Translations under genes and position numbers: made by a program
Source of the DNA: NORP181 sp047623555
GTDB taxonomy: Bacteria; Pseudomonadota; Alphaproteobacteria; Rhodobacterales; Rhodobacteraceae
DNA length: 50,417 bases
Assembly (NCBI GenBank): GCA_047623555.1
Contig: JBLHMP010000018.1
Span: 1 to 50,417, forward strand
Direction: 5' to 3'
Shown here: positions 34,786-43,741 of the stretch, in pieces
Layout: each line of letters opens with the position of its first letter
How positions within the stretch are numbered: the first letter of the stretch is position 1
The notes under the pieces: model-generated
Told to the model about the DNA's origin: nothing
The model's input: only the letters and a program-made list of their open reading frames with translations
The model's database searches: none

Positions 34786-36399
34786 ATGAAAGTAACTAGA
34801 ATTATTGCGTGTTGCGTTATTATGGTGTCTGTAGGGGTTAGTGCCCTGCATGCGAAATCATTGCGTGAGGGCACGACACCGGCAGAGTTTCCGCCGGTGT
34901 CTTACAAAGGAAAACAATACGTTGACAGCCAAGGGTGTATCTACATCCGGGCTGGTATCGACGGAAATGTGACCTGGGTGCCGCGGGTTTCGCGCAAACG
35001 CCAGCAGGTTTGTGGCTATAAGCCGAGTATGTCAGCAGGCCAGATTGCCAGCGCGCCAAAACTCAAACCTTCGGCGGCAGACCCGATTCAGATTACCGTG
35101 GCCCCGTCCAATCCGGCGACGGCCTCTGCCCTGTCCAAACCGGTGGCGGTTGCTGCGCCGAGCAAACCACGGGTCTCGGCCGCTGCGCCGATCCCTGCTG
35201 CAAGGGTTGTGCCAACGCCAAGGCCGGTTCCTGCAACGGTTGCCTCGGCACCGGCAAAACGGACCACAAGCACACCAAGGGCCGCGCCCGTGCCGCTGGT
35301 GTTTGTCAATCCGCCGCCAAAACGGGTTGCTGCCGCTGCCGCTCCGGGGGGGGCAATCACAACCCTTACAGCTAGAAGCAGCGCGCCCAGACCGGCGCCG
35401 GTGCCGTTGGTATACGTCAATCCGCCCGCCACGCAGGATGCCACAGCGACGGCCCCGGTCCGGCCAACATCAACCGCTAGTGCAAACCGCAGCACGCCCA
35501 GATCGGCGCCAGTCCCTTTGGTTTTTGTCAATTCGCCTGCTGGAAAGGCGCCAACTGCGGCCCTTACCACAACTTCTGCACGCCGTGGGACCGCCCCATC
35601 ACCGGGACCAATTCCACGCGCCGGGACAGTCAAACGCACCACAACCTGCCCGAACGCGTCTGAATTTAGCCAGCAGTTTATCAACAGCAATGCCCGGTTC
35701 CCGGTTCGCTGTGGCCCGCAGGCTGAACCTCCGGTGCAGTATCGCGGCACAACAGGGCGGTCTTCGGCTGTTGACACAAACACCCGCATTCTGCCGGTTC
35801 ATGTGTACGAAAAACGCCAGAACACCACCAATGTTCAGGTTGCCGAGGGCTATCAGGCGGCATGGAAAGACGACCGTCTGAACTCACGTCGGGCCGAACG
35901 GACAACGGCTCCGGCTGTGATCCGGCAGAACACGCAGACCCCGACGGGGTATAAATCGGCCTGGGATGATGGCCGAGTGAACACTGCCCGTGGTGCCACA
36001 GGGATTGCCGCGGGCGATGCCCAGACCGATCAGATATGGACCCGTAAACTGCCCCGTACGCTAATCGTTCCGCCGGTGCCTGCGAACAAACAAATCGTGG
36101 TGTTGTCGTCGCGCAATGCGGCAAAACCCGTTACCCGTACGTCGACGCGGTCTGCACCAAAGGCGACCGGTAAACCCAGATATGTTCGCGTTGCCACCTA
36201 TAGCAGCAACGCCAGTGCCCGCAGTACGGCGCAAAAACTGGCTGGGCGTGGGTTGCCGATGCGTCTTGGCACTGTGACCCGCAGTGGCAAAGCCTATCGC
36301 GTGGTTTTGGCCGGGCCATTTACGTCAACCGAACAGGCGACAGCGGCGTTGGCCAAGGTCCGTGGCGCCGGGTTTAGCAAGGCGAAGATCAGTAAATAA
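34786..36399 (+). CDS. SPOR-domain protein with Pro/Ala-rich repeat linker
   Basis: 537 residues. A signal peptide (IIACCVIMVSVGVSALHAKS) points to the periplasm. A short N-terminal domain contains two cysteines (QGCIYIRAGIDG, QVCGYKP). Residues about 85-300 form a Pro/Ala/Thr-rich linker with three repeats of about 37 residues built around PR.APVPLVFVN. A 70-residue C-terminal SPOR domain (RYVRVATYSSNASARSTAQK, then YRVVLAGPFTSTEQATAALA) should bind denuded septal peptidoglycan. The ATG at 34786 is chosen because it starts the signal peptide and follows AGGG. Confidence 0.85.
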   Translation: MKVTRIIACCVIMVSVGVSALHAKSLREGTTPAEFPPVSYKGKQYVDSQGCIYIRAGIDGNVTWVPRVSRKRQQVCGYKPSMSAGQIASAPKLKPSAADPIQITVAPSNPATASALSKPVAVAAPSKPRVSAAAPIPAARVVPTPRPVPATVASAPAKRTTSTPRAAPVPLVFVNPPPKRVAAAAAPGGAITTLTARSSAPRPAPVPLVYVNPPATQDATATAPVRPTSTASANRSTPRSAPVPLVFVNSPAGKAPTAALTTTSARRGTAPSPGPIPRAGTVKRTTTCPNASEFSQQFINSNARFPVRCGPQAEPPVQYRGTTGRSSAVDTNTRILPVHVYEKRQNTTNVQVAEGYQAAWKDDRLNSRRAERTTAPAVIRQNTQTPTGYKSAWDDGRVNTARGATGIAAGDAQTDQIWTRKLPRTLIVPPVPANKQIVVLSSRNAAKPVTRTSTRSAPKATGKPRYVRVATYSSNASARSTAQKLAGRGLPMRLGTVTRSGKAYRVVLAGPFTSTEQATAALAKVRGAGFSKAKISK

Positions 36400-36402
36400 C
36401 CA

Positions 36403-36430
36403 AAGGGCCGCTTTGATCGGTCAGGCCCTT
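36403..36430. terminator. possible bidirectional terminator
   Basis: AAGGGCC and GGCCCTT arms around a 14-nt loop lie between the convergent SPOR gene and the gene ending at 36429. The stem is short. Confidence 0.4.
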
Positions 36431-37442
36431 ATCCGCCACAAATATTTTGCAACAGCACCCAATCGCGATCCGCCAAAACCGGTTCGGGGGATTGGCCTGC
36501 CATAGGGTCTGCCTCAATATAGGACAATACGGTTTCGCCAGTGATATCGCGGGCATAGGCATAGGGCGTCGAGGGAACCTGGGCCTGCGCAAACAGCGCC
36601 AGTGCGATTTCGTCGACACGGTCGGGGCGGTCGGTGACCAACACATGTTCCGCGTATTGATCAAGCGTGTCCTGGGTCAGCTCTCCGGTTGTCAAAAGCC
36701 GGAACGACGCCGACGGCCCAGCATTGGCCAATAGCTCGGCCAACGGGTCCCTAGCTGCGGCCCGCGCCCGTTCGGTCAGGATATAGCCGGCCACAATGGC
36801 GGGGTCTTCATAGTCTTCGATCAGGGCTTTGTTTATCAGGATGATACCGCCGGGCAGGTGCCGTGTATCTTGCACGCCCGAGGGCAGCACCACCAGTTTG
36901 CGCGCGCCTGTGCGCTGTGCCAGGGTTGCCAAAACCGATCTGGTGTCCGCCGTTGAGCAGGCCCGCCCCGAGACCCGTTCAATGCGCCCCAACAAAGCCG
37001 CGCCAATGGTCTGGCGTTTGATGTCGGGCACAACCGACACGGTATGGTCCAACAATGCGCCGGGCATCCAGAACACCATCAGCCCGACAACCGCAGCAAC
37101 CGAGGCGAGAAGACTATAAGATCGCAGTCGACCGGGATGGGGGCGGGCCCGCTCAATGGCGCTGCGCAGCCGTTCGATGGCGTCAATCACTTCGGTCTGA
37201 TTTTCTTCGAGCTCGAGGGTCTCGCCGGGATCACCATCGGGGCAATAGATTGCCGGGAACTGGTCGGGGTTGGTGCGGTTGATCGCTGCCAGCGACCAAT
37301 GGGTCAGGGCGGTGCCCTGAATGGTGCTGATGGCCAGCGTCGCGTCGCCAATCGAGACAATCACCTCGCGGCGTTGATCTTGGGGGGTTGGTCGCCAAAG
37401 GCCAGAAGCCTCAAGCCGGAGGTATTCGCTAAATGCTGTCAT
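36429..37442 (-). CDS. single-pass membrane protein, possible degenerate M48-peptidase fold
   Basis: 337 residues from ATG 37442. Residues 1-110 are cytoplasmic, a membrane segment follows (SVAAVVGLMVFWMPGALL), and a periplasmic C-terminal domain holds LPGGIILINKALIEDYEDP, then AIVAGYILTERARAAARDP. The layout of this last part resembles M48 peptidases, where an INxxLI strand is followed by the HExxH helix, but the zinc histidines are missing (YILTE). I do not know the family, so this fold assignment is only a suggestion. The ATG choice avoids a longer open frame without homology. Confidence 0.6.
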   Translation of the reverse strand: MTAFSEYLRLEASGLWRPTPQDQRREVIVSIGDATLAISTIQGTALTHWSLAAINRTNPDQFPAIYCPDGDPGETLELEENQTEVIDAIERLRSAIERARPHPGRLRSYSLLASVAAVVGLMVFWMPGALLDHTVSVVPDIKRQTIGAALLGRIERVSGRACSTADTRSVLATLAQRTGARKLVVLPSGVQDTRHLPGGIILINKALIEDYEDPAIVAGYILTERARAAARDPLAELLANAGPSASFRLLTTGELTQDTLDQYAEHVLVTDRPDRVDEIALALFAQAQVPSTPYAYARDITGETVLSYIEADPMAGQSPEPVLADRDWVLLQNICGG

Positions 37443-37511
37443 AATGTTTAGGTCTGCCGCGTTTGTTTTTATAAACCTAAGAGGTTTTGTATGCGAAATG
37501 AACCACCGCGC

Positions 37512-37554
37512 GGAAAATTTCAAATTTTCCGGTCGGTTTTCTTTGAAAGAAAAC
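37512..37554 (-). repeat. twin-palindrome 3' element, copy 2
   Basis: Two perfect 9+1+9 palindromes in series: GGAAAATTTCAAATTTTCC at 37512-37530 and GTTTTCTTTGAAAGAAAAC at 37536-37554. The pair lies two bases from the stop codon (37557-37559) of the minus-strand P-loop pseudogene. Confidence 0.85.
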
Positions 37555-37556
37555 GA

Positions 37557-38061
37557 TTATCGGCGGTGCAGCTTGGTTAGATATTGCGAAACATCATACT
37601 GATTGCACAGCTGGTATTTGGTTTTGCTGGCTGGAATGGACTGGAAACAGCTTTGTATCTGCGCGCGGCCTGTGTGGCGCGTGTCCCATATCCAGCGATA
37701 AAATGCCGGGCTAGGATGTTAGGCGCATCCCTGTGGCAGGTCCGGGCGGCTTTGTCGCCAAGAGCGTATCATGCGCCGAATGGCCCGGCGCAAACGTTGT
37801 GCCAACGGCAGGTCCAACCCTATCAGGCTGTCACAGCGATCGGTCCGTTCTGGCCAACTTGCCCAAAGGCGCCCTCAATGAGCCAATGTTCACGGGCATG
37901 GGCACAAAGCGCATCTTTTCAGCTGTGGGCCGGACGGCCCAGTCAGAGTGCCAATATATCTGATCCATGTGAACCAGTGGAAGCCCGGTTATGTCGCCCA
38001 TTGCCCGCGCCAAAGTCGATTTTCCCGACCCCGGCTGGCCAATGATCATGACGCGGTGCAT
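37557..38061 (-). pseudogene. P-loop nucleoside-kinase-like protein (FlaR/adenylate-kinase type), broken in several places
   Basis: The first frame, from ATG 38061, encodes MHRVMIIGQPGSGKSTLARA and continues with DITGLPLVHMDQIYW (Walker A and the following strand), then stops after 76 codons. The rest of the protein is present in other frames: AHAREHWLIEGAFG after a one-base loss near 37900, then WPERTDRCDSLIGLDLPLAQ after a second loss near 37855. This leads to an in-frame TAA in GCA-stop-HPSP (about 37720). FYRWIWDTRHTGRAQ and QYDVSQYLTKLHRR then end at 37557-37559. At least two frameshifts and one nonsense codon, so it is certainly inactive. Confidence 0.88.
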
Positions 38062-38082
38062 GGTTCATTCCTTTCACGGCGC

Positions 38083-39711
38083 CTATAATGCCGCCGCCAC
38101 CTTGCGCAGTTCGAATTTCTGGATTTTGCCGGTCGAGGTTTTTGGCAGCTCTTGAAACACTACCTTTTTCGGTGTTTTAAACCCGGCCAGTGTTTCGCGT
38201 GAAAACGCGATGAGCGCGGCTTCGGTGGTTTCTGCGCCGTCTTTGAGTTCAACAAAGGCGCAGGGCACTTCGCCCCATTTATCGTCCGGTTTCGCCACCA
38301 CAGCCGCCAGCAACACGTCCGGGTGGCCCATAAGAACACCTTCGACCTCGACCGAGCTGATGTTTTCACCGCCCGAAATGATGATGTCCTTGGCGCGATC
38401 CGATATCTGCAGATAGCCATCGGGATGTTGCACCGCGATGTCGCCGGAATGGAAATAGCCGCCTGCAAAGGCTTGCGCTGTTGCCTCTGGATTTTTGTAA
38501 TAGCCTTTCATTACCGAATTTCCGCGAATGACGATCTGACCCTGATCGCGTCCGTTCATCTGGATTTGTTGCATGTTTTCGTCCATCACCGTGATATGCC
38601 CCATCATCGGCATGGCGACACCTTGGCGGGCCTTGATCGCGGCGCGTCCGGCCTGATCCAAGCCGTCCCAATCGCGGCTCTTCCACAGGCATTCGGTGAC
38701 ATGACCATAGGTTTCGGTGAGCCCGTAAACCTGGGTTATGTGAAAGCCCAGCTGTTCGATCTTGGCCAGCGTCGCCGGGGCAGGTGGGGCGCCTGCGGTG
38801 AACACCTCGACCGTATGATCAAAGGCCTGACGTTCAGAATCTGGCGCGTTGACGATCATGTTGAGCACAATCGGTGCGCCGCCAAAATGCGTCGCGCCCT
38901 CAACGGCAATGGCGTCATAGATCGCCGGAGCGGTCACATCACGGCAGCAGATCACCGTGCCCCCCAGAAGCGGCATCATCCAGGTGTGATTCCAGCCGTT
39001 GCAATGGAACATCGGCACAATTGTCAGGTATTTCGGTTTTAGCACCATGCGCCAGCTGATCACCGTGCCCATGGTCATCAGGTATGATCCGCGATGATGC
39101 GCCACCACGCCTTTGGGCCGCCCGGTGGTGCCCGAAGTATAGTTCAGCGACAGGCTCTCCCATTCATCGGTTGGCATGATCCAGTCAAAATTGGGGTTTG
39201 CAGCCGCGAGCAGGTCTTCATAGACCGGATGCCGCCCGGTAGCCGGATATCCGGCAGCGGTGTCTGGGACTTCGATGATGGTTGGGCCGCTGCCGTCCAT
39301 CCGTGCGCAGGCGGCCTCGGCCAGTTCAACAAACTGACTGTCGGCCAGCACCACGCTCGCGCCGCCGTGATCAAAGATATAGGCTACCGTATCCACATCC
39401 AGACGGATGTTGATGGCGTTCAGAACCGCCCCACAGGCAGGCACGCCAAAATGCGCCTCACATTGTGGCGGCAGGTTCGGGATCAGCGTGGCCACGACAT
39501 CGCCGGGGGTCACCCCCAAAGTTACCATCGCCGAAGCCAGTCGTGTGCAGCGATCATGGTATTGGGCATAGGTCACACGGTGCGCACCATAAACCACCGC
39601 CATATCATCGGCAAAAACATGCGAGGCCCGTTGCAGATGTGACAAGGGTGTTAGGGGCACATAATTCGCCGTCGTTTTGTCCAGTCCGCTCTCGTCTGCC
39701 ATCCACCCCAT
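38083..39711 (-). CDS. fatty-acyl-CoA synthetase (AMP-dependent ligase)
   Basis: 542-residue class I ligase. The P-loop is NYTSGTTGRPKGVVAHHRG, the adenylate motif VYGLTETYGHVTE, the acidic motif YFHSGDIAVQHPDGYLQISD, and the C-terminal lysine is in PKTSTGKIQKFELRKVAA. The FHCNGWNHTWMMPLLGG segment is typical of the medium/long-chain or methylmercaptopropionate type ligases of roseobacters. Start at 39711 (MGWMADES), with CGGAGA eight bases upstream; a second Met three codons later is possible. Confidence 0.9.
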   Translation of the reverse strand: MGWMADESGLDKTTANYVPLTPLSHLQRASHVFADDMAVVYGAHRVTYAQYHDRCTRLASAMVTLGVTPGDVVATLIPNLPPQCEAHFGVPACGAVLNAINIRLDVDTVAYIFDHGGASVVLADSQFVELAEAACARMDGSGPTIIEVPDTAAGYPATGRHPVYEDLLAAANPNFDWIMPTDEWESLSLNYTSGTTGRPKGVVAHHRGSYLMTMGTVISWRMVLKPKYLTIVPMFHCNGWNHTWMMPLLGGTVICCRDVTAPAIYDAIAVEGATHFGGAPIVLNMIVNAPDSERQAFDHTVEVFTAGAPPAPATLAKIEQLGFHITQVYGLTETYGHVTECLWKSRDWDGLDQAGRAAIKARQGVAMPMMGHITVMDENMQQIQMNGRDQGQIVIRGNSVMKGYYKNPEATAQAFAGGYFHSGDIAVQHPDGYLQISDRAKDIIISGGENISSVEVEGVLMGHPDVLLAAVVAKPDDKWGEVPCAFVELKDGAETTEAALIAFSRETLAGFKTPKKVVFQELPKTSTGKIQKFELRKVAAAL

Positions 39712-39852
39712 TGATCGTCTCCGTTTGTTTTTCATTAGCTTAGCGGAATTTATGCGGTGCATTGTGACCAAAGAAAAGCCCCCTGTACGAAATTACAGCC
39801 CGCGGCATGAATGCGGATGCACTACCGCCGGAAATTACGATAGGCTTGCGTC

Positions 39853-40500
39853 ATGATACTTAGCACTGGTCGCAACTATGTCTTTATCCACATCCCGAAA
39901 ACCGGGGGAACAGCGCTGGCGTTGGCGTTAGAAGACCGCGCGATGAAGGACGATATTATGCTGGGCGACACGCCCAAGTCCAAGCGTCGCCGCCATCGGA
40001 TCAAAGGCGCACAGTCACGCGGACGGCTTTGGAAACATTCAACTCTGGCCGATATCGAAGGGCTGGTGGACAAGGACGTGTTGGCCGGATTGTTCACCTT
40101 TACCCTGGTGCGCAACCCCTGGGATCGGGCCGTTAGCTACTACCATTGGCTGCGGGGGCAGCGGTTTAAGCACAGTGCGGTTGACCTTGCCCAAACCCTT
40201 AGCTTTGGCGATTTTGTAACCCATGAGCTGATTTGCGCGAGCTTTCGCAGCTATCCGGCCGGGCGCTATATGCGGGGCTCTGACGGGGTCGAGCATTGCG
40301 ACGCCTTTATTCGCATTGAACATTTTGAGCAGGATTGCACGCCATTGGTGGATCACCTCGGCTTTGATCTGGCCATCCAAATCGCTAACGCCTCAGAGCG
40401 AGAGTTTGATTTTCGTCCGTATTACACCGAAAAGACGGCGGATTTGATTGCCGATTGCTGTGCTGTCGACATTGCGCGGTTCACTTACAGCTTTGAATAG
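39853..40500 (+). CDS. sulfotransferase family protein
   Basis: 215 residues. The 5'-phosphosulfate-binding loop is YVFIHIPKTGGTALALAL at residues 9-26, and the 3'-phosphate-binding motif is TLVRNPWDRAVSYYHWLRG. This matches the Sulfotransfer_2 type, which uses PAPS to sulfate carbohydrates or other acceptors; the acceptor is unknown. A basic insert (KSKRRRHRIKG) follows the first motif. It stands alone between an acyl-CoA synthetase and a Hint protein. Confidence 0.88.
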   Translation: MILSTGRNYVFIHIPKTGGTALALALEDRAMKDDIMLGDTPKSKRRRHRIKGAQSRGRLWKHSTLADIEGLVDKDVLAGLFTFTLVRNPWDRAVSYYHWLRGQRFKHSAVDLAQTLSFGDFVTHELICASFRSYPAGRYMRGSDGVEHCDAFIRIEHFEQDCTPLVDHLGFDLAIQIANASEREFDFRPYYTEKTADLIADCCAVDIARFTYSFE

Positions 40501-40667
40501 GGCGGTTTTTGTCGCGAATTTGGCTCTAATCTCGTCAATTAGGATGGATTATCTGAATGGGTCAGAACAATGCCACAGTCTTGCCCATTTGCTGACGCAG
40601 AATTGGCAATCGAATCAATCAAGTAGTGCCGATAAGTATTAGTCTCAGTGGCAAAGGAACCCGGCCG

Positions 40668-41384
40668 ATGTTTGGATGGAGAGATAAAAGCAACTGTTAC
40701 GATGAACAGATGCTCGACGATAGCAGAGCCATGGATGGCATGCTGATCACCGGCCAAAGCGGTTTTACCGCTGGCACCCATGTTGCGTCCAATCTGGGCT
40801 GGAGGGCGGTTGACGCGCTCAGTGTCGGCGACAAGCTTCTGACCTTTGATCACGGAATGCAGGTGATTACCGATATCCAAAGAGTGGTGCAGAGTTCACC
40901 GGGGCGCAAACAGCCGCAGAACCAATTGCCGATACTGGTGCCGCAGGGCGCGCTGAATAATCGCCGGGCGATGTGGCTGATGCCGGATCAGGGTCTGATG
41001 GTTGAATATGAAAATGCCGAAGATCCGCTCGGGGATCCGTTTGCTGTTATCCCGGCGTCGGCTTTGCACGGGTTTCGCGGTATTGAACGGGTTGATCCGG
41101 GCGAGCGACTGGATGTGACCATATTGGCCTTTGCCCAGGACGAAGTTGTTTATGTCGAGGGTGGGATGTTGGCGTATTGTCCAAAACCGCACTGTATTTT
41201 AAGCGATGACAGTGAGAGGGCCGCAACGCTGTATGATGTGATGAACCCATCAACAGCCGAGTTTCTGGTTGAATGTCTGGCGCGTCAGGACGGCAGCGCC
41301 GATGCCTTTACCTGCGATCCCGAAGAAATTGCATTTGTTGCCGAACGCCGGGCAAGCGCCATTGGTATGTTGCTTTCTGACTGA
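40668..41384 (+). CDS. Hint-domain protein (Hint_2 type)
   Basis: 238 residues from ATG 40668 after AAAGGAAC. The Hint fold starts at GFTAGTHVASNLGWRAVDAL and continues VGDKLLTFDHGMQVI. The residue before FTAGT is Gly rather than the nucleophilic Cys, so self-splicing or autocleavage is unlikely. Later segments (RAMWLMPDQGLMVEYENAED and LHGFRGIERVDPGERLDVTI) fit Hint_2 proteins of Rhodobacterales. No RTX repeats or other domains are attached. Confidence 0.8.
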   Translation: MFGWRDKSNCYDEQMLDDSRAMDGMLITGQSGFTAGTHVASNLGWRAVDALSVGDKLLTFDHGMQVITDIQRVVQSSPGRKQPQNQLPILVPQGALNNRRAMWLMPDQGLMVEYENAEDPLGDPFAVIPASALHGFRGIERVDPGERLDVTILAFAQDEVVYVEGGMLAYCPKPHCILSDDSERAATLYDVMNPSTAEFLVECLARQDGSADAFTCDPEEIAFVAERRASAIGMLLSD

Positions 41385-41451
41385 GGTTGGCCTGGCGATC
41401 CGTCGCGAGTGTTGTTTTGTTTTTTTTACCTGCCGGCAAAGAGAGTTTCAT

Positions 41452-41485
41452 GCCTCCGGCGGGGATACTTTTGGAAATTGGAAAT
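41452..41485 (+). repeat. dispersed 3'-end motif, copy C
   Basis: GCCTCCGGCGGGGATACTTT then TGGAAATTGGAAAT, 68 bp after the Hint gene stop and in its sense, followed at once by the hairpin at 41493. Confidence 0.75.
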
Positions 41486-41492
41486 CTGTAGG

Positions 41493-41521
41493 CTCTACCC
41501 CGGATTTTGGCCGGGATAGAG
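41493..41521. terminator. hairpin between convergent Hint and fadB genes
   Basis: CTCTACCCCGG and CCGGGATAGAG pair with one mismatch around a 7-nt loop. It lies 19 bp past the fadB stop. Confidence 0.5.
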
Positions 41522-41539
41522 CGGTGTTTGTGCTGCGGC

Positions 41540-43741
41540 TTAGGCGGCTTTGGTCGCGGCGGAAAAGCGCCCGTAGAAAGTCTCGCCTTTGGCGGCCATC
41601 TCGCGCAGCAAGTCAGGACAGGCGAAGCGATCGCCGTATTTGGCCTGAAGGGCGTCGCAGCGTTCTGCCGCATAAGGGGCTCCGATGATGTCGAGCCAGC
41701 TGAACGGGCCGCCGGACCAGGGCGCAAAGCCCCATCCCAGGATCGCGCCAACGTCGCCTTCGCGGATGTCCTCAAGCACGCCTTCTTCTAGGGCACGCAC
41801 GGCTTCGAGAACCTGGGCGAACATCAGGCGGTCCTGCACTTCTGTGATGGCAGGCTGGGGATCGGAATGTGGGTATTTGTCGGCCAAACCGGGCCAGTAG
41901 CGGGTGCGCTTGCCTTTGTCATCATAGTCAAAGAACCCGGCGTTGGCTTTGCGACCCAGACGGCCTTCGTCCACCATCCAGAAAATCAGATCGTCGGCAC
42001 CGCTTGCCGGATAGGCATTGCCCATCGCCTCTTTGGTGGCGCGGGCGATTTTTGCCCCCAGATCAAGACTGGTTTCATCGGTTAACTGGATCGGTCCAAC
42101 CGGGAAACCCAACTGTTGCGCGGCCTGATCAATCAGCACCGGTGACACGCCTTCGGTGATCATCCGCGCGCCTTCGTTGACGTAGGGAATGACGCAACGG
42201 TTGGCATAGAAGAACCGCGCATCATTGACCACGATGGGGGTTTTGCGGATTTGGCGGACGTAATCCAGCGCTTTGGCGATGGCGGTTGGGCCGGTTTCGG
42301 CGCCTTTGATGATCTCGACCAGCAGCATCTTTTCCACGGGGGAAAAGAAGTGGATGCCGATGAATTGTTCGGGGCGTTTGGAGGCTTTGGCCAACGCACC
42401 AATCGGCAGCGTCGAGGTGTTAGAGGCGTAAATGCAATCGTCGGGAATGATGGCTTCGACCTTTTTGGTCATCTCGGCCTTAACTGCGATGTCTTCAAAG
42501 ACCGCCTCGATGATCAAATCACAGCCTTTGAGCTGATCAAGATCAGGCGTGGCAGTGATGCGCGACAACATCGCGGCCTTCTTTTCCTCGGTGACTTTGC
42601 GCCGCTTGATGCCCTTGTCGAGATAGGCCTCGGTATAGGCTTTGCCTTTGTCAGCAGCCGCCTGATCACGGTCGATCAACACGACCTCGATACCGGCCTG
42701 TGCCGACACTAGCGCGATACCGGCACCCATCATGCCAGCCCCCAGAACGCCGAGTTTCTTAACCCGTTGATCGGCCACCTCTTTCGGGCGTACGGCACCC
42801 TTTTCGAGTGCCTCTTTGTTCAGAAACAGCGACCGGATCATCGCACCGGACGATGGGTTCATCAGGATGCTGGTGAACCAACGCGCCTCGATCTTCAGCG
42901 CGGTGTCAAAATCAACCAACGCGCCCTCATAGACCGCGCTGAGCATCGCCTGAGCCGCCGGGAAGGAGCCTTTGGTCTTGCTGTGGATCATCGCATTCGC
43001 GCCAACGAAGGTCATGAAACCGGCAGGGTGGTAGGGCGCGCCACCGGGCATTTTATAGCCCTTGGCGTCCCACGGTTTGATGATATCGGCGGGCGATGCA
43101 TTCAGTACCCAGTCGCGCGCAGCGGCAACCGGATCGGCGACGACTTCGTCAATCAGCCCGGCGCTTTTGGCTTTGTCAGGCGCGACCAGTTTGCCTTCCA
43201 TCAGGAACGGCGAGGCGCCCATCAGGCCTAGTTTGCGCACGAGGCGCGTGGTGCCACCAGCACCGGGAAAGATGCCAACCATGATTTCCGGCAGGCCAAT
43301 GCGGGCCTTTGGATTGTTGGCGGCAAAGATGCGGTGTGTCGCCAAAGGCAGCTCAAGCCCAATGCCAGCGGCGGTGCCGGGCAGGGCGGCCGCAATCGGT
43401 TTGCCGCCTTTGTTGGTCTTGGGGTCCATGCCGGCGCGTTCGATTTTGCGCAGCAGGGCATGCATTTGCATGGTGCCCTCAAACAACCCCTTTGCCGGGT
43501 CGTCGCCTGCGTTTTCTTTCAGTGTTGCCAGCAGGTTAAGGTCCATGCCTCCGGCAAACGAATCCGCCTTACCCGAGGCGATAATGATGCCTTTGACAGC
43601 CTCATCCGCCAGAGCGTCATCAACCGCGGCGTCCAGTTCGGACAGCCCCTCGATGGACATTACGTTCATGTTTTTGCCGGGAACGTCCCAAACAATCAGT
43701 GCAACGCCATCAGCGTCTTTGGTCATTGTAAAATCAGTCAT
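41540..43741 (-). CDS. fadB: 3-hydroxyacyl-CoA dehydrogenase/enoyl-CoA hydratase, bifunctional
   Basis: 733 residues catalysing the two middle steps of beta-oxidation. The crotonase domain (about 1-190) has GTAAGIGLELPLATHRIFA and LPEIMVGIFPGAGGTTRLV. The NAD domain starts at LGVLGAGMMGAGIALVSAQA (about residue 333), with NTSTLPIGALAKASKRPEQF and GIHFFSPVEKMLLVEI containing the catalytic His. The C-terminal domain closes it. The ATG at 43741 overlaps the stop of the preceding cupin gene. Confidence 0.95.
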   Translation of the reverse strand: MTDFTMTKDADGVALIVWDVPGKNMNVMSIEGLSELDAAVDDALADEAVKGIIIASGKADSFAGGMDLNLLATLKENAGDDPAKGLFEGTMQMHALLRKIERAGMDPKTNKGGKPIAAALPGTAAGIGLELPLATHRIFAANNPKARIGLPEIMVGIFPGAGGTTRLVRKLGLMGASPFLMEGKLVAPDKAKSAGLIDEVVADPVAAARDWVLNASPADIIKPWDAKGYKMPGGAPYHPAGFMTFVGANAMIHSKTKGSFPAAQAMLSAVYEGALVDFDTALKIEARWFTSILMNPSSGAMIRSLFLNKEALEKGAVRPKEVADQRVKKLGVLGAGMMGAGIALVSAQAGIEVVLIDRDQAAADKGKAYTEAYLDKGIKRRKVTEEKKAAMLSRITATPDLDQLKGCDLIIEAVFEDIAVKAEMTKKVEAIIPDDCIYASNTSTLPIGALAKASKRPEQFIGIHFFSPVEKMLLVEIIKGAETGPTAIAKALDYVRQIRKTPIVVNDARFFYANRCVIPYVNEGARMITEGVSPVLIDQAAQQLGFPVGPIQLTDETSLDLGAKIARATKEAMGNAYPASGADDLIFWMVDEGRLGRKANAGFFDYDDKGKRTRYWPGLADKYPHSDPQPAITEVQDRLMFAQVLEAVRALEEGVLEDIREGDVGAILGWGFAPWSGGPFSWLDIIGAPYAAERCDALQAKYGDRFACPDLLREMAAKGETFYGRFSAATKAA

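Noticed and set aside
35012..35881. 289-residue frame inside the SPOR gene
   Set aside because: Arg/Gln/Pro-rich alternate frame of the repetitive linker; no start signal.
37584..38045. 153-residue plus-strand frame
   Set aside because: Antisense to the P-loop pseudogene, whose reading in three frames on the minus strand explains the sequence better.
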